A DNA stretch of 45,724 nucleotides from Chloroflexota bacterium (GCA_019873625.1 JAIOAW010000021.1:1-45724); one strand, 5' to 3'. Counted from the stretch's first letter, positions 30,413-40,547 are shown. Numbers and translations: made by a program. Notes: a model not told the origin generated them from the letters alone.

Positions 30413-33400
30413 ATGCACCCGTTACGTTGGCGTTTGATGAGCCTTCTCACGATTGTCGCCTTGTTCGTTTCGCTCCTCGGGGCAGCCCCTGCGGGCGCTG
30501 AGCCGACGAACCCGGCCAATCCCCCACAGCGGATCGTCCCCCAGAATGTCAAGCCCCCGGCAGACCGCGCCCAGGGCCTGGCCCGCACAGATGAGACTCT
30601 GGAGGTGGCCCTGCAAAAGATCGAGCCTTCGCTCCGCGCACTGGCGCAGCAAGGGGGCAAAGAGAAGGTCTTGGTCTATGTGACGGCCACGCCGGATGTA
30701 GACCTGAGCGGCTACCTCGAGATGATGATCGCCCGGCCCGTGATCTTTGGCGGGGTGCGCAACGTCTACGGCCTAGCCAAGGCGGCGGATCTCCTCACCA
30801 TCGCCCAGATTCCGGGCGTTACGGCCATCGTCTCGGCGGAAAAGACCTTGCGAGACCTCCCTTATGACGCGGAACGCGAGGATTCCCCCAACCGCGCCCT
30901 GGCTGTGGAGCGGTTGAACGCACTCCGCGCGCGCGAAGTGCCCTATGGGCAAACGGCCGCCGCCCAGGGTGAGGTCAAGGCCCAAGGCTGGTTTGACGTG
31001 CGCGATGGGCACCAATCCAGCAAGGCCTGGGAGAAGGGGTTCAAAGGCGAGGGCGTGGTGGTGGGCGTGCTGGATGACGGCATTGACTTTGCCCACCCGG
31101 ATTTGCAGGGCACCTATGCCGTCGTCTCCGACCCCAATTCGCCCTACTATGGCTGGCCTATGGCCTTCTCGCAGGTCTCGATGCAGTACTTTGTGTACGA
31201 GGTCTATTACCAAGACCTCGGCGCGAGGGGCATCACCCAACAGTGGAATGGCTCCCGTTGGGCCGATACCCAGACGACGGCCACCATCCACGACCCGCAA
31301 GGCCCCCTCACGGGCACGGTAACCTATCAACCCCTCGGCGCGGCTGGGCCGCACGAGTACACCGTGCCCAAGACGAGCCAAAGCGGCACCTACAAACTGG
31401 GCAGCCTGCCCGAAAAGAACCTCCTCGCCGTCTTTGGGGAGCGCGTGGCCATCCTGGTGGTGGATGAGGGCGCCGCCGGCGTGTATGACACGGTCTATGT
31501 GGATCTCGACGACGACTATGACTTTACCGACGAAAAGCCCGTCACTAAGGATAGCCCTGAAGTCTATCGCGATATGGATGGCGATGGCTTTGCCGATATT
31601 TCGGGCGGCCTCCTCGTGTGGATTAGCGACGGCGAGAACGTGCCCCCGATGGCCGATTGGCTATGGGGTGTGCAGTGCGGCGATGAGGTGGGCACCCTCA
31701 AGGCCTGCCCCGATTCCGGCTCGCTCTTGCAATTCGCCGGCCCGTTCGATGGCGGCTATACCCACGGCACGCAGTGCGCCTCCAACATCGCCGGCCAGGG
31801 CAAGGTGAGCGGCGGGCTGACGGCCCAGCCCTTCCGCGAGGGCGGGATGGTGCAGGGCGGCGCGCCCAAGGTGGGCTTGATGGATTTCGGCAACCACTAT
31901 TACCAGGGCACCGATGAGGATGAGTACCTCGTGGCGGCCTTGGGCTATGACGGCGTGCCGATGTCCGGCGATGAGGTGCAGATCACCTCGAACTCGTACG
32001 GCTCCTTTGGGCAGATGTGGGGCGGCTGGGGTTACTTTGGCCGCCTTATCACCAGCCTGAACCTGACCATCGCCCCAAACACGGTGTGGGTGTTCTCGGC
32101 GGGGAACGAAGGCCCCGGCTACGGCCCACAGGAGGGCGATAGCGGCCCCACGACGATTCAGGTCGGTTCCTCCACCCAGTACGGTTCCACGAACTGGGAT
32201 TCCATCGCCAGCGCCGATCAGATCGTCTATGGAGACGTAACCTCCTTCTTCTCCAAAGGCCCCAACCGAGATGGCACCTCCGGGCTGGACGTTTTGGCCA
32301 ACGGCGGTCGCGGTTCGGGAGACGAGGGGTTGAACTACTATGGGTTCAACGGCGCCGAATCTTGGACGACCTGGGGCGGCACCAGCCGTTCGGCCCCCGT
32401 GGCGGCCTCGAACTTGGCGCTCGTCTACCAAGCGTACAAGGCGCGCTATGGCACCTGGCCCACGTGGGATATCGCCAAGGCCCTGCTCAAGAGCGGCGCG
32501 AACAACGCCTCCTCCAGCCCCTTCTATCAGGGCGCGGGCGTGGTGAACGCCGACCGCTCCACGGACCTCGCCGCGGGCCTCTACGGCGTGTATGCCTTGC
32601 CGGACGAGTGGCAAGTGGGAGATTGGCAGGGCACCGAGTACCTCAACTTTGCCAAGGTGGCCGAGCCAGGCGGGGTGTATAACAAGACCTACACCCTCGT
32701 CAACCCCTCCGGCTATGATCTCACCGTGGACCTTTCCGACGGGGTGATGACCCTGATGAATCGCGTGGAACTCACCTTCACCACGCAGGATTCCTCAAAG
32801 GAAAGTGGGTTCAATTTCCACTCGCCAGACTACCTGATGCAATTGGATCCCTCGCTCATCCCGCCGGATGCCGAGTTGATGGTGGTGCGCTACGTCCACT
32901 CGTACGACACCTTTGACCCGGTGTATGACTTTACGCCGAACCCCAACTCCTCTTGGCGGTTCATGCTCTACAACTGGACCGACCAGAACGGCGATGGCCA
33001 ACTTTGGGTGGATAAGAACGGCAACGGCGTGGTGAACCACACCGATGCGCCGGCCATTGATAACGACGGCTTCCACCGGCTGGATTTCGCCAACTCTGAA
33101 ATCCAAGAGGGCGAGTACATCCGTATGGATTACGAGTTCGGCGGGCTGGCTGTGCCCATCTTCGTGCGGGACCCCTTGGCCCGTATGCGCGATGGCTACT
33201 TCTTTGGCTGGCAGCACCGCTACAACGATGGCACCGTCGGCCCCACCACCTTCAAGATTGGCGTCGAGTTCTACAAGCGCGCCGATTGGGATTGGCTCTC
33301 CCTGAGCGCCAGCCACGTCTTTGTGCCTGCGGAGGGCGTGGCCTCCTTTGACGCACAGATGGCCATCCCGGCCAACGCTGCGCCCGGCGCGTACGAGGGC

Positions 33401-36379
33401 GTCATCTATATGCGCGTGCCCGGCGATATGTTCCACGAGGGCTACGAGGTGGCCCTGCCGGTGGTCGTAAACGTCATCGCCGATTTGCCCGATGATGGGA
33501 TGATCACCCTGGGCGGCGGCCCGATGGAAGAGACGCTCTACCAGAACTCCTGGACCTACGGCTACTTTAACTGGTATGGCGGCGGCTGGACGGGCGCGGG
33601 CGATTGGCGCCACTTCTTTATCAACGTGGATGAGGCCGACGTAGAGAAAGGCTACCTCCTCATCCACACCTCGTGGGAGGATGACTACCCCACCGACCTG
33701 AACACCTGGGTGCTCGGGCCAACGGAGGATTGCGCCTCCAACGGCGAGGAACCGTGCGCTTGGTTCCAACCGGGGCTGGGGATGCCTGACCCCAGCGTCT
33801 ATGGGCCGTATACCCTCCAGCCCATCGCCTGGAGCGAGCCGTTTATGTCGGGCGCGGCCTATCCCTTCCACACGAGCACCGGCGGGCCGGATGATTGGCT
33901 CCTGGTGCCCGTCGAGAAGCCCGGCCTCTATGCCATCGCCCTGCATAACGTCCTATACTCGGGCGAGGAACTCGCCGCCCAGTTCCAGGTAGAGGTGGGC
34001 ACGCTGGAGGTCAACGGCCTTGTAGCCCCCGGCGAGGGCGCGGTGGTGGTGAACCCCACCGAGTATGACGTGTATCAATCAAGCGGCTCAGTCAAGTTCG
34101 AGTTCACGCCGACCCTTGGGTTTGATCATTTCCAGGCGACCCTCTCCGGCGGGCTGGAGACGGAGACCTATGGGCCATTCACGGTGACGGTGCCCGATAC
34201 GGGCCAGTGCTACAGCCCCTGGTGCGCGGGGAACCTCTATGAGCCATTTGAGATAGGGGATGACATCACCCAACTCACGGTGCACCTGGAGGTGCCCGCC
34301 GCGCAGGATGCCGACCTCTTCCTCCTCTACGATGCGAACGATAACGGCGTGGCCGATGGGGCGGATACGCTCAAAGGCTCTTCCGGCAACTCGGCCGGCG
34401 TGGATGAGGAGATCGTGGTGATGCACCCGCTAGCGGGCCGCTACTTTACCGTGATTGACGGCTATGACGTGGACCCGGATAGCGGCGTCGATATGGACTG
34501 GTGGTACGCCACCACGTTCGCTGGCGGCCTGCCTTCCGAGGTGGTTACCGACTTCCAAGGGCCAGTGCCCGTCAACCAGGATGACCCCGATGACTGGATG
34601 ACCGCCTCCTACACGCAGACAATCGCGGTAGACCAGCGCTTTGGCGCGCTCTATGCCTCCGTGACGAATATCCCCGCCGGTTCCGACGTGGACCTCATCG
34701 TGACGGATAGCAGCGGCGCGGTGGTGACCTGGTCGGCCAACTGGGGGAATGCGGATGAGGAGGTGGCCATCTATCCGGAAGCGGGCGGCTACCGCCTAAC
34801 GCCGGGCGAGGCGTACACCTTCTGGGTGCACGGCTATAATGTGCCCACGCCGCCGGTGACGCCGACCCTCACCATCTGGCACGACGAACTGAACCTCTGG
34901 CTGGAGACGAGCGACTCGGATATGCACGTGATGAGTGTGGCCCCCGGCGAGACGGTCAGCCTGCGCTTGCATTATGACAAGGCGGGCTGGGCGCCGGGCG
35001 ACCCGCCGCTTTCGACGCGGCTCATCGCTGGGCCAGAGGGCCTGCCGCAGGCCTTTGACCAGTTGATCCTCCTCAACCGCACCGAGGCGCCCGGCGAACC
35101 GGTGTGGAACCCGGATAACTTGGTGATTGACCTCACGGCCTACACGCCGCGCGGCCCCACCACCAAGTGGATGCTCGGCGGCGTGCCCATCTCGACGGCA
35201 CGCATCGCCCCGGGTGAGCGGGTTACCTACACCGTGCACCTGCGCAACGAGGACGCCCTGCCCTCGCCCGAGTTGGTGGCAGACGTCTGGCCACTCCCCG
35301 AGGATTACCTCGGCACCTGGTTCGGCTTCCCCAACCGTGTGGATGGCGTGGCCTACGGCCTCATCTTGGGCACGGCGGATACGGTGGATTACGGCGGAGG
35401 CATCCAGTGGTGGGGCACGCTTGACCCCGGCGAGGAAATCGCCTTCTCCTACTGGGTCCAGATGCCCGCCGATATGCCACTGGGGGGCGATCACGTCTCG
35501 GGTGTGGACGTTTACAATATGGAGACGTTCGACTGGTACGGCTGGGACCTAGCGGGGGCCTACTATCGCGCCTTCAGCGCCACCGGCTCCTTCAAGAGTT
35601 CCTTCCGAGATAGCGTGATCCCCGACGAGGAGTTCACCTACACCATCCGCCTGGCCAACCGGGGCGCCGAAGCCAAGGACGTCACGGTGATTGACCCCTT
35701 ACCCGAGGAGGTCGAATACCTGTGGCATTCGGGCGGCGGCACGTACAATGCCCAGGATCATACCTTCACCTGGGATACGACCATCCCCGGCGACATCACG
35801 ACCCAGGAAGTAGAGATTGGCGTGCGCGCCAAGGAAGATCTCACCTACGGGAGCATCTTTATCAACACGGCCACTGTGCGCGATCGCTACAGCGATGACG
35901 TGTACGCCGAGTTGAGCGATGTGCTCGAGGTGGGCACGGGCGCTGGCCTCACGCTGGAAAAGAAGGCCAACAAACTCGTGGCCGCCTTCGGCGAGACCAT
36001 CCAGTACACCATCACCCTGGGGAACACGGGCGTCGAGGCTGGTAAAAACGTCCAGATGGTGGATCAGATTCCCATCTATCTGGACTATGTGGCGGGTAGC
36101 GCCTGGGCCTCCAAGGGGAGCACCTGCGGGCCGCTCTTTAGCGGCGGGCAGATCACCTGGTGCGGCGACGTGGAACCGGAGGAGACGGTAACCATCGTCT
36201 TCTCGGCCAAGGTGAACGACCAAGCCCATAAGGGCCTCGTGATCATCAACGCGGCGCAGGCTGTGGCCGATAACTATCCCACAGTCCTTTACGATAGCGC
36301 CGCGACCGAGGTGGTCTTTATGTGCAAGGTTCGCCTGCCCATCCTCTTCAAGAACGCCTTGATCGGCCAACCTGCCTAA
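30413..36379 (+). CDS. Giant secreted subtilisin-family (S8) serine protease with PPC-like and DUF11 repeats
   Basis: 1988 residues. A signal peptide (LMSLLTIVALFVSLLG, cleavage near AGA) and an I9-like propeptide region precede the S8 domain. The catalytic residues are D221 (VLDDGIDFAHPDL), H451 (THGTQCAS) and S658 (GGTSRSAPV). The 230-residue gap between Asp and His is far longer than in subtilisin and holds a beta-rich insert with a DxDxDG calcium-type loop (DMDGDGFADISGG). After the protease come long beta-sandwich regions, PPC-like modules (about 1290-1480) and two DUF11-type repeats (from about 1726 and 1845; TYTIRLANRG, QYTITLGNTG). The protein ends with VRLPILFKNALIGQPA, a pattern I associate with Chloroflexota surface proteins. 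It is probably an extracellular or surface peptidase. The ATG at 30413 follows AAGGAGGG; longer frames run into the leader. Confidence 0.93.
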   Translation: MHPLRWRLMSLLTIVALFVSLLGAAPAGAEPTNPANPPQRIVPQNVKPPADRAQGLARTDETLEVALQKIEPSLRALAQQGGKEKVLVYVTATPDVDLSGYLEMMIARPVIFGGVRNVYGLAKAADLLTIAQIPGVTAIVSAEKTLRDLPYDAEREDSPNRALAVERLNALRAREVPYGQTAAAQGEVKAQGWFDVRDGHQSSKAWEKGFKGEGVVVGVLDDGIDFAHPDLQGTYAVVSDPNSPYYGWPMAFSQVSMQYFVYEVYYQDLGARGITQQWNGSRWADTQTTATIHDPQGPLTGTVTYQPLGAAGPHEYTVPKTSQSGTYKLGSLPEKNLLAVFGERVAILVVDEGAAGVYDTVYVDLDDDYDFTDEKPVTKDSPEVYRDMDGDGFADISGGLLVWISDGENVPPMADWLWGVQCGDEVGTLKACPDSGSLLQFAGPFDGGYTHGTQCASNIAGQGKVSGGLTAQPFREGGMVQGGAPKVGLMDFGNHYYQGTDEDEYLVAALGYDGVPMSGDEVQITSNSYGSFGQMWGGWGYFGRLITSLNLTIAPNTVWVFSAGNEGPGYGPQEGDSGPTTIQVGSSTQYGSTNWDSIASADQIVYGDVTSFFSKGPNRDGTSGLDVLANGGRGSGDEGLNYYGFNGAESWTTWGGTSRSAPVAASNLALVYQAYKARYGTWPTWDIAKALLKSGANNASSSPFYQGAGVVNADRSTDLAAGLYGVYALPDEWQVGDWQGTEYLNFAKVAEPGGVYNKTYTLVNPSGYDLTVDLSDGVMTLMNRVELTFTTQDSSKESGFNFHSPDYLMQLDPSLIPPDAELMVVRYVHSYDTFDPVYDFTPNPNSSWRFMLYNWTDQNGDGQLWVDKNGNGVVNHTDAPAIDNDGFHRLDFANSEIQEGEYIRMDYEFGGLAVPIFVRDPLARMRDGYFFGWQHRYNDGTVGPTTFKIGVEFYKRADWDWLSLSASHVFVPAEGVASFDAQMAIPANAAPGAYEGVIYMRVPGDMFHEGYEVALPVVVNVIADLPDDGMITLGGGPMEETLYQNSWTYGYFNWYGGGWTGAGDWRHFFINVDEADVEKGYLLIHTSWEDDYPTDLNTWVLGPTEDCASNGEEPCAWFQPGLGMPDPSVYGPYTLQPIAWSEPFMSGAAYPFHTSTGGPDDWLLVPVEKPGLYAIALHNVLYSGEELAAQFQVEVGTLEVNGLVAPGEGAVVVNPTEYDVYQSSGSVKFEFTPTLGFDHFQATLSGGLETETYGPFTVTVPDTGQCYSPWCAGNLYEPFEIGDDITQLTVHLEVPAAQDADLFLLYDANDNGVADGADTLKGSSGNSAGVDEEIVVMHPLAGRYFTVIDGYDVDPDSGVDMDWWYATTFAGGLPSEVVTDFQGPVPVNQDDPDDWMTASYTQTIAVDQRFGALYASVTNIPAGSDVDLIVTDSSGAVVTWSANWGNADEEVAIYPEAGGYRLTPGEAYTFWVHGYNVPTPPVTPTLTIWHDELNLWLETSDSDMHVMSVAPGETVSLRLHYDKAGWAPGDPPLSTRLIAGPEGLPQAFDQLILLNRTEAPGEPVWNPDNLVIDLTAYTPRGPTTKWMLGGVPISTARIAPGERVTYTVHLRNEDALPSPELVADVWPLPEDYLGTWFGFPNRVDGVAYGLILGTADTVDYGGGIQWWGTLDPGEEIAFSYWVQMPADMPLGGDHVSGVDVYNMETFDWYGWDLAGAYYRAFSATGSFKSSFRDSVIPDEEFTYTIRLANRGAEAKDVTVIDPLPEEVEYLWHSGGGTYNAQDHTFTWDTTIPGDITTQEVEIGVRAKEDLTYGSIFINTATVRDRYSDDVYAELSDVLEVGTGAGLTLEKKANKLVAAFGETIQYTITLGNTGVEAGKNVQMVDQIPIYLDYVAGSAWASKGSTCGPLFSGGQITWCGDVEPEETVTIVFSAKVNDQAHKGLVIINAAQAVADNYPTVLYDSAATEVVFMCKVRLPILFKNALIGQPA

Positions 36380-36394
36380 AAGTACGAGGACCTT

Positions 36395-36443
36395 ATCCCT
36401 CACCCATCTGTGCCCTTAACCGAAGGGCCAGGGGGTGAGGGAT
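36395..36443. repeat. REP-like 49-bp interrupted palindrome
   Basis: The outer arms ATCCCTCACCC (36395-36405) and GGGTGAGGGAT (36433-36443) are perfect over 11 bp. An inner arm pair GCCCTT/AAGGGC lies at 36412-36417 and 36423-36428. It shares the CCCCTGGCCC core with the tandem repeat in the R-M gene when read on the other strand. It may also act as the first terminator of the subtilase gene. Confidence 0.75.
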
Positions 36444-36460
36444 GGGCACTGCAAAAGCCA

Positions 36461-36500
36461 ACCCTCCCGCGCGTTTGAAAGCGCGCGGGAGGGTCAGTTT
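36461..36500 (+). terminator. Terminator of the subtilase gene
   Basis: ACCCTCCCGCGCG (36461-36473) pairs perfectly with CGCGCGGGAGGGT (36482-36494) around 8 bases, followed by CAGTTTT. A further 8-bp hairpin (CGCGAGGC/GCCTCGCG, 36554-36573) lies between here and the convergent GH4 gene. Confidence 0.82.
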
Positions 36501-36612
36501 TAGATATTCCCCGTTTCGGCCCCTTGTATGCTTGGAAGTTCTAACGCCCCCCTCGCGAGGCAGAAGCCTCGCGCTCCTCCTCTCTGGCGTGCGAGGCCCC
36601 CGGGCACCTGCC

Positions 36613-37938
36613 CTAGGCGACGAAATGCTTGAAGGTGGGCAGGTACGGCCGGTTCTTTTCGAGCATCTCGTTAACCATTTGCCGAATCTCGGCCAAAGAG
36701 AGCACCGCCGCCGTGAGCGGATCGTAGGCAATGGCGTGAAAGACCATCGTCGGGTTGCCCGTGAGGCAGGCCTCCACAGCCATCTCCTCCACGGCCACGC
36801 TGACGTTCACCAGCGCGGCGCACTGCGGCGGGAGCGCCCCCACGTGAATGGGGTTGAACCCCTGCCGATCGGCATAGACGGGCACCTCCACGCAGGCCCC
36901 CCACGGCAGGTTCGTGATGAGGCCCGTATTGGGCACGTTCCCGTTGAACTTGTATGGCTCGCCGCCCATATAGGCGTTGATGATGTAGGCGGCATACTCG
37001 TGCCCGCGCGTAAGGTTGAGCGGCGCGGGGTTATCCAGCCACTTCTGAATCTCCTCCCGCCAGGTGTGCTCGCGGCGCGTATACTCTTTGAGGATATAGG
37101 CATACTCGCCGGGGTTCCAACCCGTGCCGTGCGTGCAATATTTCTCGATGAGATCGGGACGCTTGCGGAACCACCAGTTGTATTCCGAGTTGTGGCCGGA
37201 GGATTCCGTCACGTAATAGCCGAGATGCTTGAACATCTCGTTGCGCACGATCTCCTCTTGATAAATCTCGGGGCGCTCCACCGCCTCGCGGATGAGGGGA
37301 TAGGCATCTTGGCCGTTCCACTCATACTTGATGTAAAAGGCCTGATGGTTGATCCCCGCGCAGACGTACTCGATCTCTTCGATGGGCGCGCCGATCCAGC
37401 GGGCGAGCATCTCAGCCGTCCCCTGCACGCTGTGGCACAGGCCCGTCACCTTGACCTTCGTCTCCCGCTGCATCGCGCGGCAGAGCATCGCCATAGGGTT
37501 CGTGTAGTTCAGGAGGATCGCATCGGGGCAGTAGCGTTCGATATCGCGGCAGATGTCAAGCATCACGGGGATGGTGCGCAGCGCCCGGAAGATGCCCGAT
37601 GGCCCGCGCGTATCGCCCACGTTCGTATCCACGCCGTACTTTTTGGGGATTTCGATGTCATAGCGCCAAATCTCCACGCCCCCGGCGAGGATGGTGCAGA
37701 TGACCGCATCGGCCCCTTTGAGGGCCTCGGCGCGATCCATCGTCGCCTCCACCTTGGCGGGATAGTTCCCCTCTGCGATAATGCGATCCACCGCGCGCTT
37801 GATGTAACTCAGGCGTTCGGCGTCAATATCCATTAGGGCCAGCGTCGCATCTTGCAAGAGCGGGAAGGTGAGGATATCCCTCACCAGGCTGCGCGTAAAC
37901 CCGAAACTCCCTGCGCCGATAAAGGCAATCTTGGTCAT
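36613..37938 (-). CDS. Glycoside hydrolase family 4 alpha-glucosidase/alpha-galactosidase (MelA-like)
   Basis: 441 residues. GH4 enzymes cleave alpha- and beta-glycosides by an NAD- and Mn-dependent redox elimination. The NAD-binding N-terminus is [19 protein letters not shown]. Further blocks are [13 protein letters not shown], the metal-ligand Cys in [12 protein letters not shown] and the metal-ligand His in [10 protein letters not shown]. The length and the CHS motif fit the MelA/AglA subgroup of alpha-galactosidases and alpha-glucosidases; the exact sugar is unknown. The ATG at 37938 has TGAGGAG upstream. It lies 75 bp after the TPR gene on the minus strand and is cytoplasmic, so it would act on imported di- or oligosaccharides. 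Confidence 0.93.
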   Translation of the reverse strand: MTKIAFIGAGSFGFTRSLVRDILTFPLLQDATLALMDIDAERLSYIKRAVDRIIAEGNYPAKVEATMDRAEALKGADAVICTILAGGVEIWRYDIEIPKKYGVDTNVGDTRGPSGIFRALRTIPVMLDICRDIERYCPDAILLNYTNPMAMLCRAMQRETKVKVTGLCHSVQGTAEMLARWIGAPIEEIEYVCAGINHQAFYIKYEWNGQDAYPLIREAVERPEIYQEEIVRNEMFKHLGYYVTESSGHNSEYNWWFRKRPDLIEKYCTHGTGWNPGEYAYILKEYTRREHTWREEIQKWLDNPAPLNLTRGHEYAAYIINAYMGGEPYKFNGNVPNTGLITNLPWGACVEVPVYADRQGFNPIHVGALPPQCAALVNVSVAVEEMAVEACLTGNPTMVFHAIAYDPLTAAVLSLAEIRQMVNEMLEKNRPYLPTFKHFVA

Positions 37939-38013
37939 GCTGAACTCCTCATTCTGAATATTCCGAGGATACGCCATAGGGCATACCCTTGGGTGCCCGA
38001 TGCATCGCCCGCC

Positions 38014-39195
38014 CTAGGAGGGGCCGAGCCTCTCTCGAACGGTTTGGGCGAGGCGCAAAACCCCCTCGTGTTCGGGGTAGAGCCGCCGCATCACCTCCAC
38101 ATCTCGCGCCACCTCCCCAAGGAGCGCCGGCGCGCCCTCCGCGAGCACCGCGTAATGCTTCAGCGCCTCTTCGAGGATGGCCATATCGCGCAAACGGCGC
38201 GCCAAGCCCAAGCGCGCAGCGTGATCCTCCGGATGGGCCTCCAGGTGGCGCTCCTGCGCCCGCCAAGGGGGTTCCCGAAGCGCCGGGCCAGGCGCTGGGC
38301 GCAGCCATTGCGGCTCAGCCGGCGCGGTAGTCGCCGCCTCTAAAAGGGGCGGCGGTTGGGCGCGCGCCGACCCCTCGATAGTGCGCACCCCTTCCTCATA
38401 CAGTTCGCCGAGGTCCTTGCCCGCCACATCTTGGCTTTCTACGGGCAAACGCGCTGTGCGCGGCGGCAAGGGCGAAAGCGCGCCGAACAGGTCCTGCGCC
38501 AAGGCATTATCGGGGTCCACCATTTGGGCGCGCTCCAAGAGGGCGCGCGCGGCCTCGTCTTGCGCGGTGCCCAACCACATCTGCCCCAAGATGAGGTTGG
38601 CTTTTAAGCAGTAAGGGAGATCATCGAGGAGGGCCTTTAGGGTGGCCTCCGCCTCTTCTTTCTTTTCGGCGCGCCACAGCGCTTCGGCCAGCGCGAGGCG
38701 CAGGTCAAATCGGCCTGGGTCCTCGGCCAAGAGGCCCTTCAATTCGGCAATCCCCTTTTCGTACAAACGCCCTCGCAAATAGGTACGCGCCAGGCCTCCC
38801 CGCGTCATCTTGAGCCGCCAGATATCCCGGCCGGCAGCCCGGTAAGCACGCTGAAGCCCTTGGCGGATGGCCGCATTGGCCGGGTCGAGTTCAAAGGCGC
38901 GCTGCCAAGGCCACAGGGCGCTTTCCCAATCTTGCAGGGCCTCATAGGCCGCGCCCAGGCCGGCATAGGCCGCGGCATCTTCGGGGTCCGCACTCAAGAC
39001 GCGCGCCCAGATGTCAAGCGCCTCTTGAGGGCGCCCTGTGGCCCCATACACCTGCCCCAAGATGCGATAAGCCCCTTTGAACTTGGGGAAGGCCCGCAGA
39101 ATGCGCCGCGCCACCCAGTAGGCCTGGTCATACTCGCCAGAACGCGCCAAGCGTTCAGCAAGCAGGGATTGGCTCCTCAGCGTGAGATCGGCCAT
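38014..39195 (-). CDS. TPR-repeat protein
   Basis: 393 residues of mostly alpha-helical tetratricopeptide repeats (AYRILGQVYGATGRPQEALD, AAAYAGLGAAYEALQDWESA, RFDLRLALAEALWRAEKKEE, CLKANLILGQMWLGTAQDEA). A Pro/Ala-rich linker near 280-320 separates these from a last repeat pair. There is no signal peptide or membrane segment. Such proteins scaffold partner proteins; nothing here shows which. The ATG at 39195 follows GGAGAGGAG. It has its own promoter at 39242-39269. Confidence 0.85.
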   Translation of the reverse strand: MADLTLRSQSLLAERLARSGEYDQAYWVARRILRAFPKFKGAYRILGQVYGATGRPQEALDIWARVLSADPEDAAAYAGLGAAYEALQDWESALWPWQRAFELDPANAAIRQGLQRAYRAAGRDIWRLKMTRGGLARTYLRGRLYEKGIAELKGLLAEDPGRFDLRLALAEALWRAEKKEEAEATLKALLDDLPYCLKANLILGQMWLGTAQDEAARALLERAQMVDPDNALAQDLFGALSPLPPRTARLPVESQDVAGKDLGELYEEGVRTIEGSARAQPPPLLEAATTAPAEPQWLRPAPGPALREPPWRAQERHLEAHPEDHAARLGLARRLRDMAILEEALKHYAVLAEGAPALLGEVARDVEVMRRLYPEHEGVLRLAQTVRERLGPS

Positions 39196-39241
39196 ACGCT
39201 TCTCCTCTCCGCGTGCCACGTGGCCTATTCCGCCAACGCCC

Positions 39242-39269
39242 ATTATGGCCGAGAGGAGGGCTATGTCAA
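39242..39269 (-). promoter_or_regulatory. Promoter of the TPR gene
   Basis: On the minus strand: TTGACA (39269-39264), 16-bp spacer, CATAAT (39247-39242). It sits just downstream of the stop codon of the transporter gene. Confidence 0.65.
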
Positions 39270-39276
39270 CCGCTTT

Positions 39277-40515
39277 TCAGGGCCACACGGTGAGTTCCAG
39301 CCAAGCCGTGCTGATGAGGAGCGTAATCACCGTGATGCTAGCGCCCGCGCGCGTATACTCCCAAAACCCAAGCCGCACCCCTCGGCCGGCAGCGCACTCG
39401 GCGACGATGAGGTTGGCCACGGAGCCGAGGAGCGTCAGGTTGCCAGCCAGCGTCGAAGAGGCCGCCAGCATAAGCCACCCGGCCACCGGGTAAGACATCG
39501 CCCCCACTACCGGTTTCAGAAGGAGAACGGCCGGCACATTCGAGACGATGTTGCTCAGCCCGGCGGTTAAAAAAGAAAAGGCCCAGGCGCTGGAGCCTCC
39601 ATCCAAATGCAGGAATTGAAAGAGTTGCGCGGTGATGCCGTTCACTTCCAGCGCGCCGCTCACGATAAAGAGGCCGCAGAAAAAGACCAATAGCCCCCAG
39701 TCGAACTCGGCAAAGACCTCCTGCGGGTGCACGCGCCGCGTCAAGAGCAAGGCACAGGCAGCGAGGAAAGCGGCCAAGGCCACGGGCACGCCGGCGAGGA
39801 AGGCGACCATAAGCCCGGCTGTGACGAGGCTGGCTTTGATCAAGAGTGGGCGCACCGTCGTAACGGCGCTCGGCGCGAGGATCGGCAAGCGCTCGCGGGC
39901 AAATTCGCGCGGGTAGAGCATCACCAAGATGCCCCAAATGACGCCCAGCCCCGCGAGGGCGACGGGCACAAGCGCACCCGCAAAGCGCACATAGGGGATG
40001 CCAGAAGCCACGCCGATGATCATATTCTGCGGGTTGCCCGTGAGCGTCGCCGTAGAACCGACATTTGCCGCCGTCGCCAGGGCGATGAGATAAGGCACCG
40101 GCTGGCGGTTGGCGCGCCGCGTCATTTCCACCACCAAAGGCGTGAACATCAGGCAGATGGTATCGTTCAGAAAAAGGGCACTGAGCAGGCCCACGGCCAG
40201 CACTTCAACGGCGAGGAGGGCGCGCGGGGTGCGCGTGAGCCGCAAGACGGCATCTCCCACCAGGCTGAAGAACCCCGCGATGCGCAAGTTCGCATTGATG
40301 ACCATCATACTAAAGAGGAGCACGATGGTATCGAAATCGATCAACTTGCTCAGCCCGTCAAAGGCCACCCGCCCAAAAAGGACGAGGAACCCCACGCCTA
40401 GGAGGGCCATCGTCGCGCGGTTGACCTTTAGGCCCGGCCAGCGCCCCGCGGCGATGCCGGCGTAGGTCAATGCCACAATGAGCACCGTGAGCCAATGTTC
40501 CGCCATAGACCCCAT
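39277..40515 (-). CDS. SLC13/ArsB/NhaD-superfamily ion transporter
   Basis: 412 residues with about eleven membrane segments. The transport signatures of the CitMHS/ArsB group are present: ALFLNDTICLMFTPLV and ATAANVGSTATLTGNPQNM in the first half, and SNIVSNVPAVLLL with SSTLAGNLTLLGSVANLIV in the second half, reflecting the internal repeat. The substrate could be an anion (arsenite, dicarboxylate, sulfate) or Na/H; no arsenic genes are nearby. The start is ATG 40515 or 40506; ribosome-binding sites are weak for both. It lies 81 bp before the TPR gene on the same strand. Confidence 0.87.
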   Translation of the reverse strand: MGSMAEHWLTVLIVALTYAGIAAGRWPGLKVNRATMALLGVGFLVLFGRVAFDGLSKLIDFDTIVLLFSMMVINANLRIAGFFSLVGDAVLRLTRTPRALLAVEVLAVGLLSALFLNDTICLMFTPLVVEMTRRANRQPVPYLIALATAANVGSTATLTGNPQNMIIGVASGIPYVRFAGALVPVALAGLGVIWGILVMLYPREFARERLPILAPSAVTTVRPLLIKASLVTAGLMVAFLAGVPVALAAFLAACALLLTRRVHPQEVFAEFDWGLLVFFCGLFIVSGALEVNGITAQLFQFLHLDGGSSAWAFSFLTAGLSNIVSNVPAVLLLKPVVGAMSYPVAGWLMLAASSTLAGNLTLLGSVANLIVAECAAGRGVRLGFWEYTRAGASITVITLLISTAWLELTVWP

Positions 40516-40547
40516 TTCAAAGCCGGAATGCGCAGGCAACGCCGAAA

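Noticed and set aside
36442-37836. Long plus-strand open frame of 464 codons opposite the GH4 gene
   Set aside because: It is the antisense shadow of a fully conserved GH4 protein, a common effect of high GC and codon bias; its translation has no domain.
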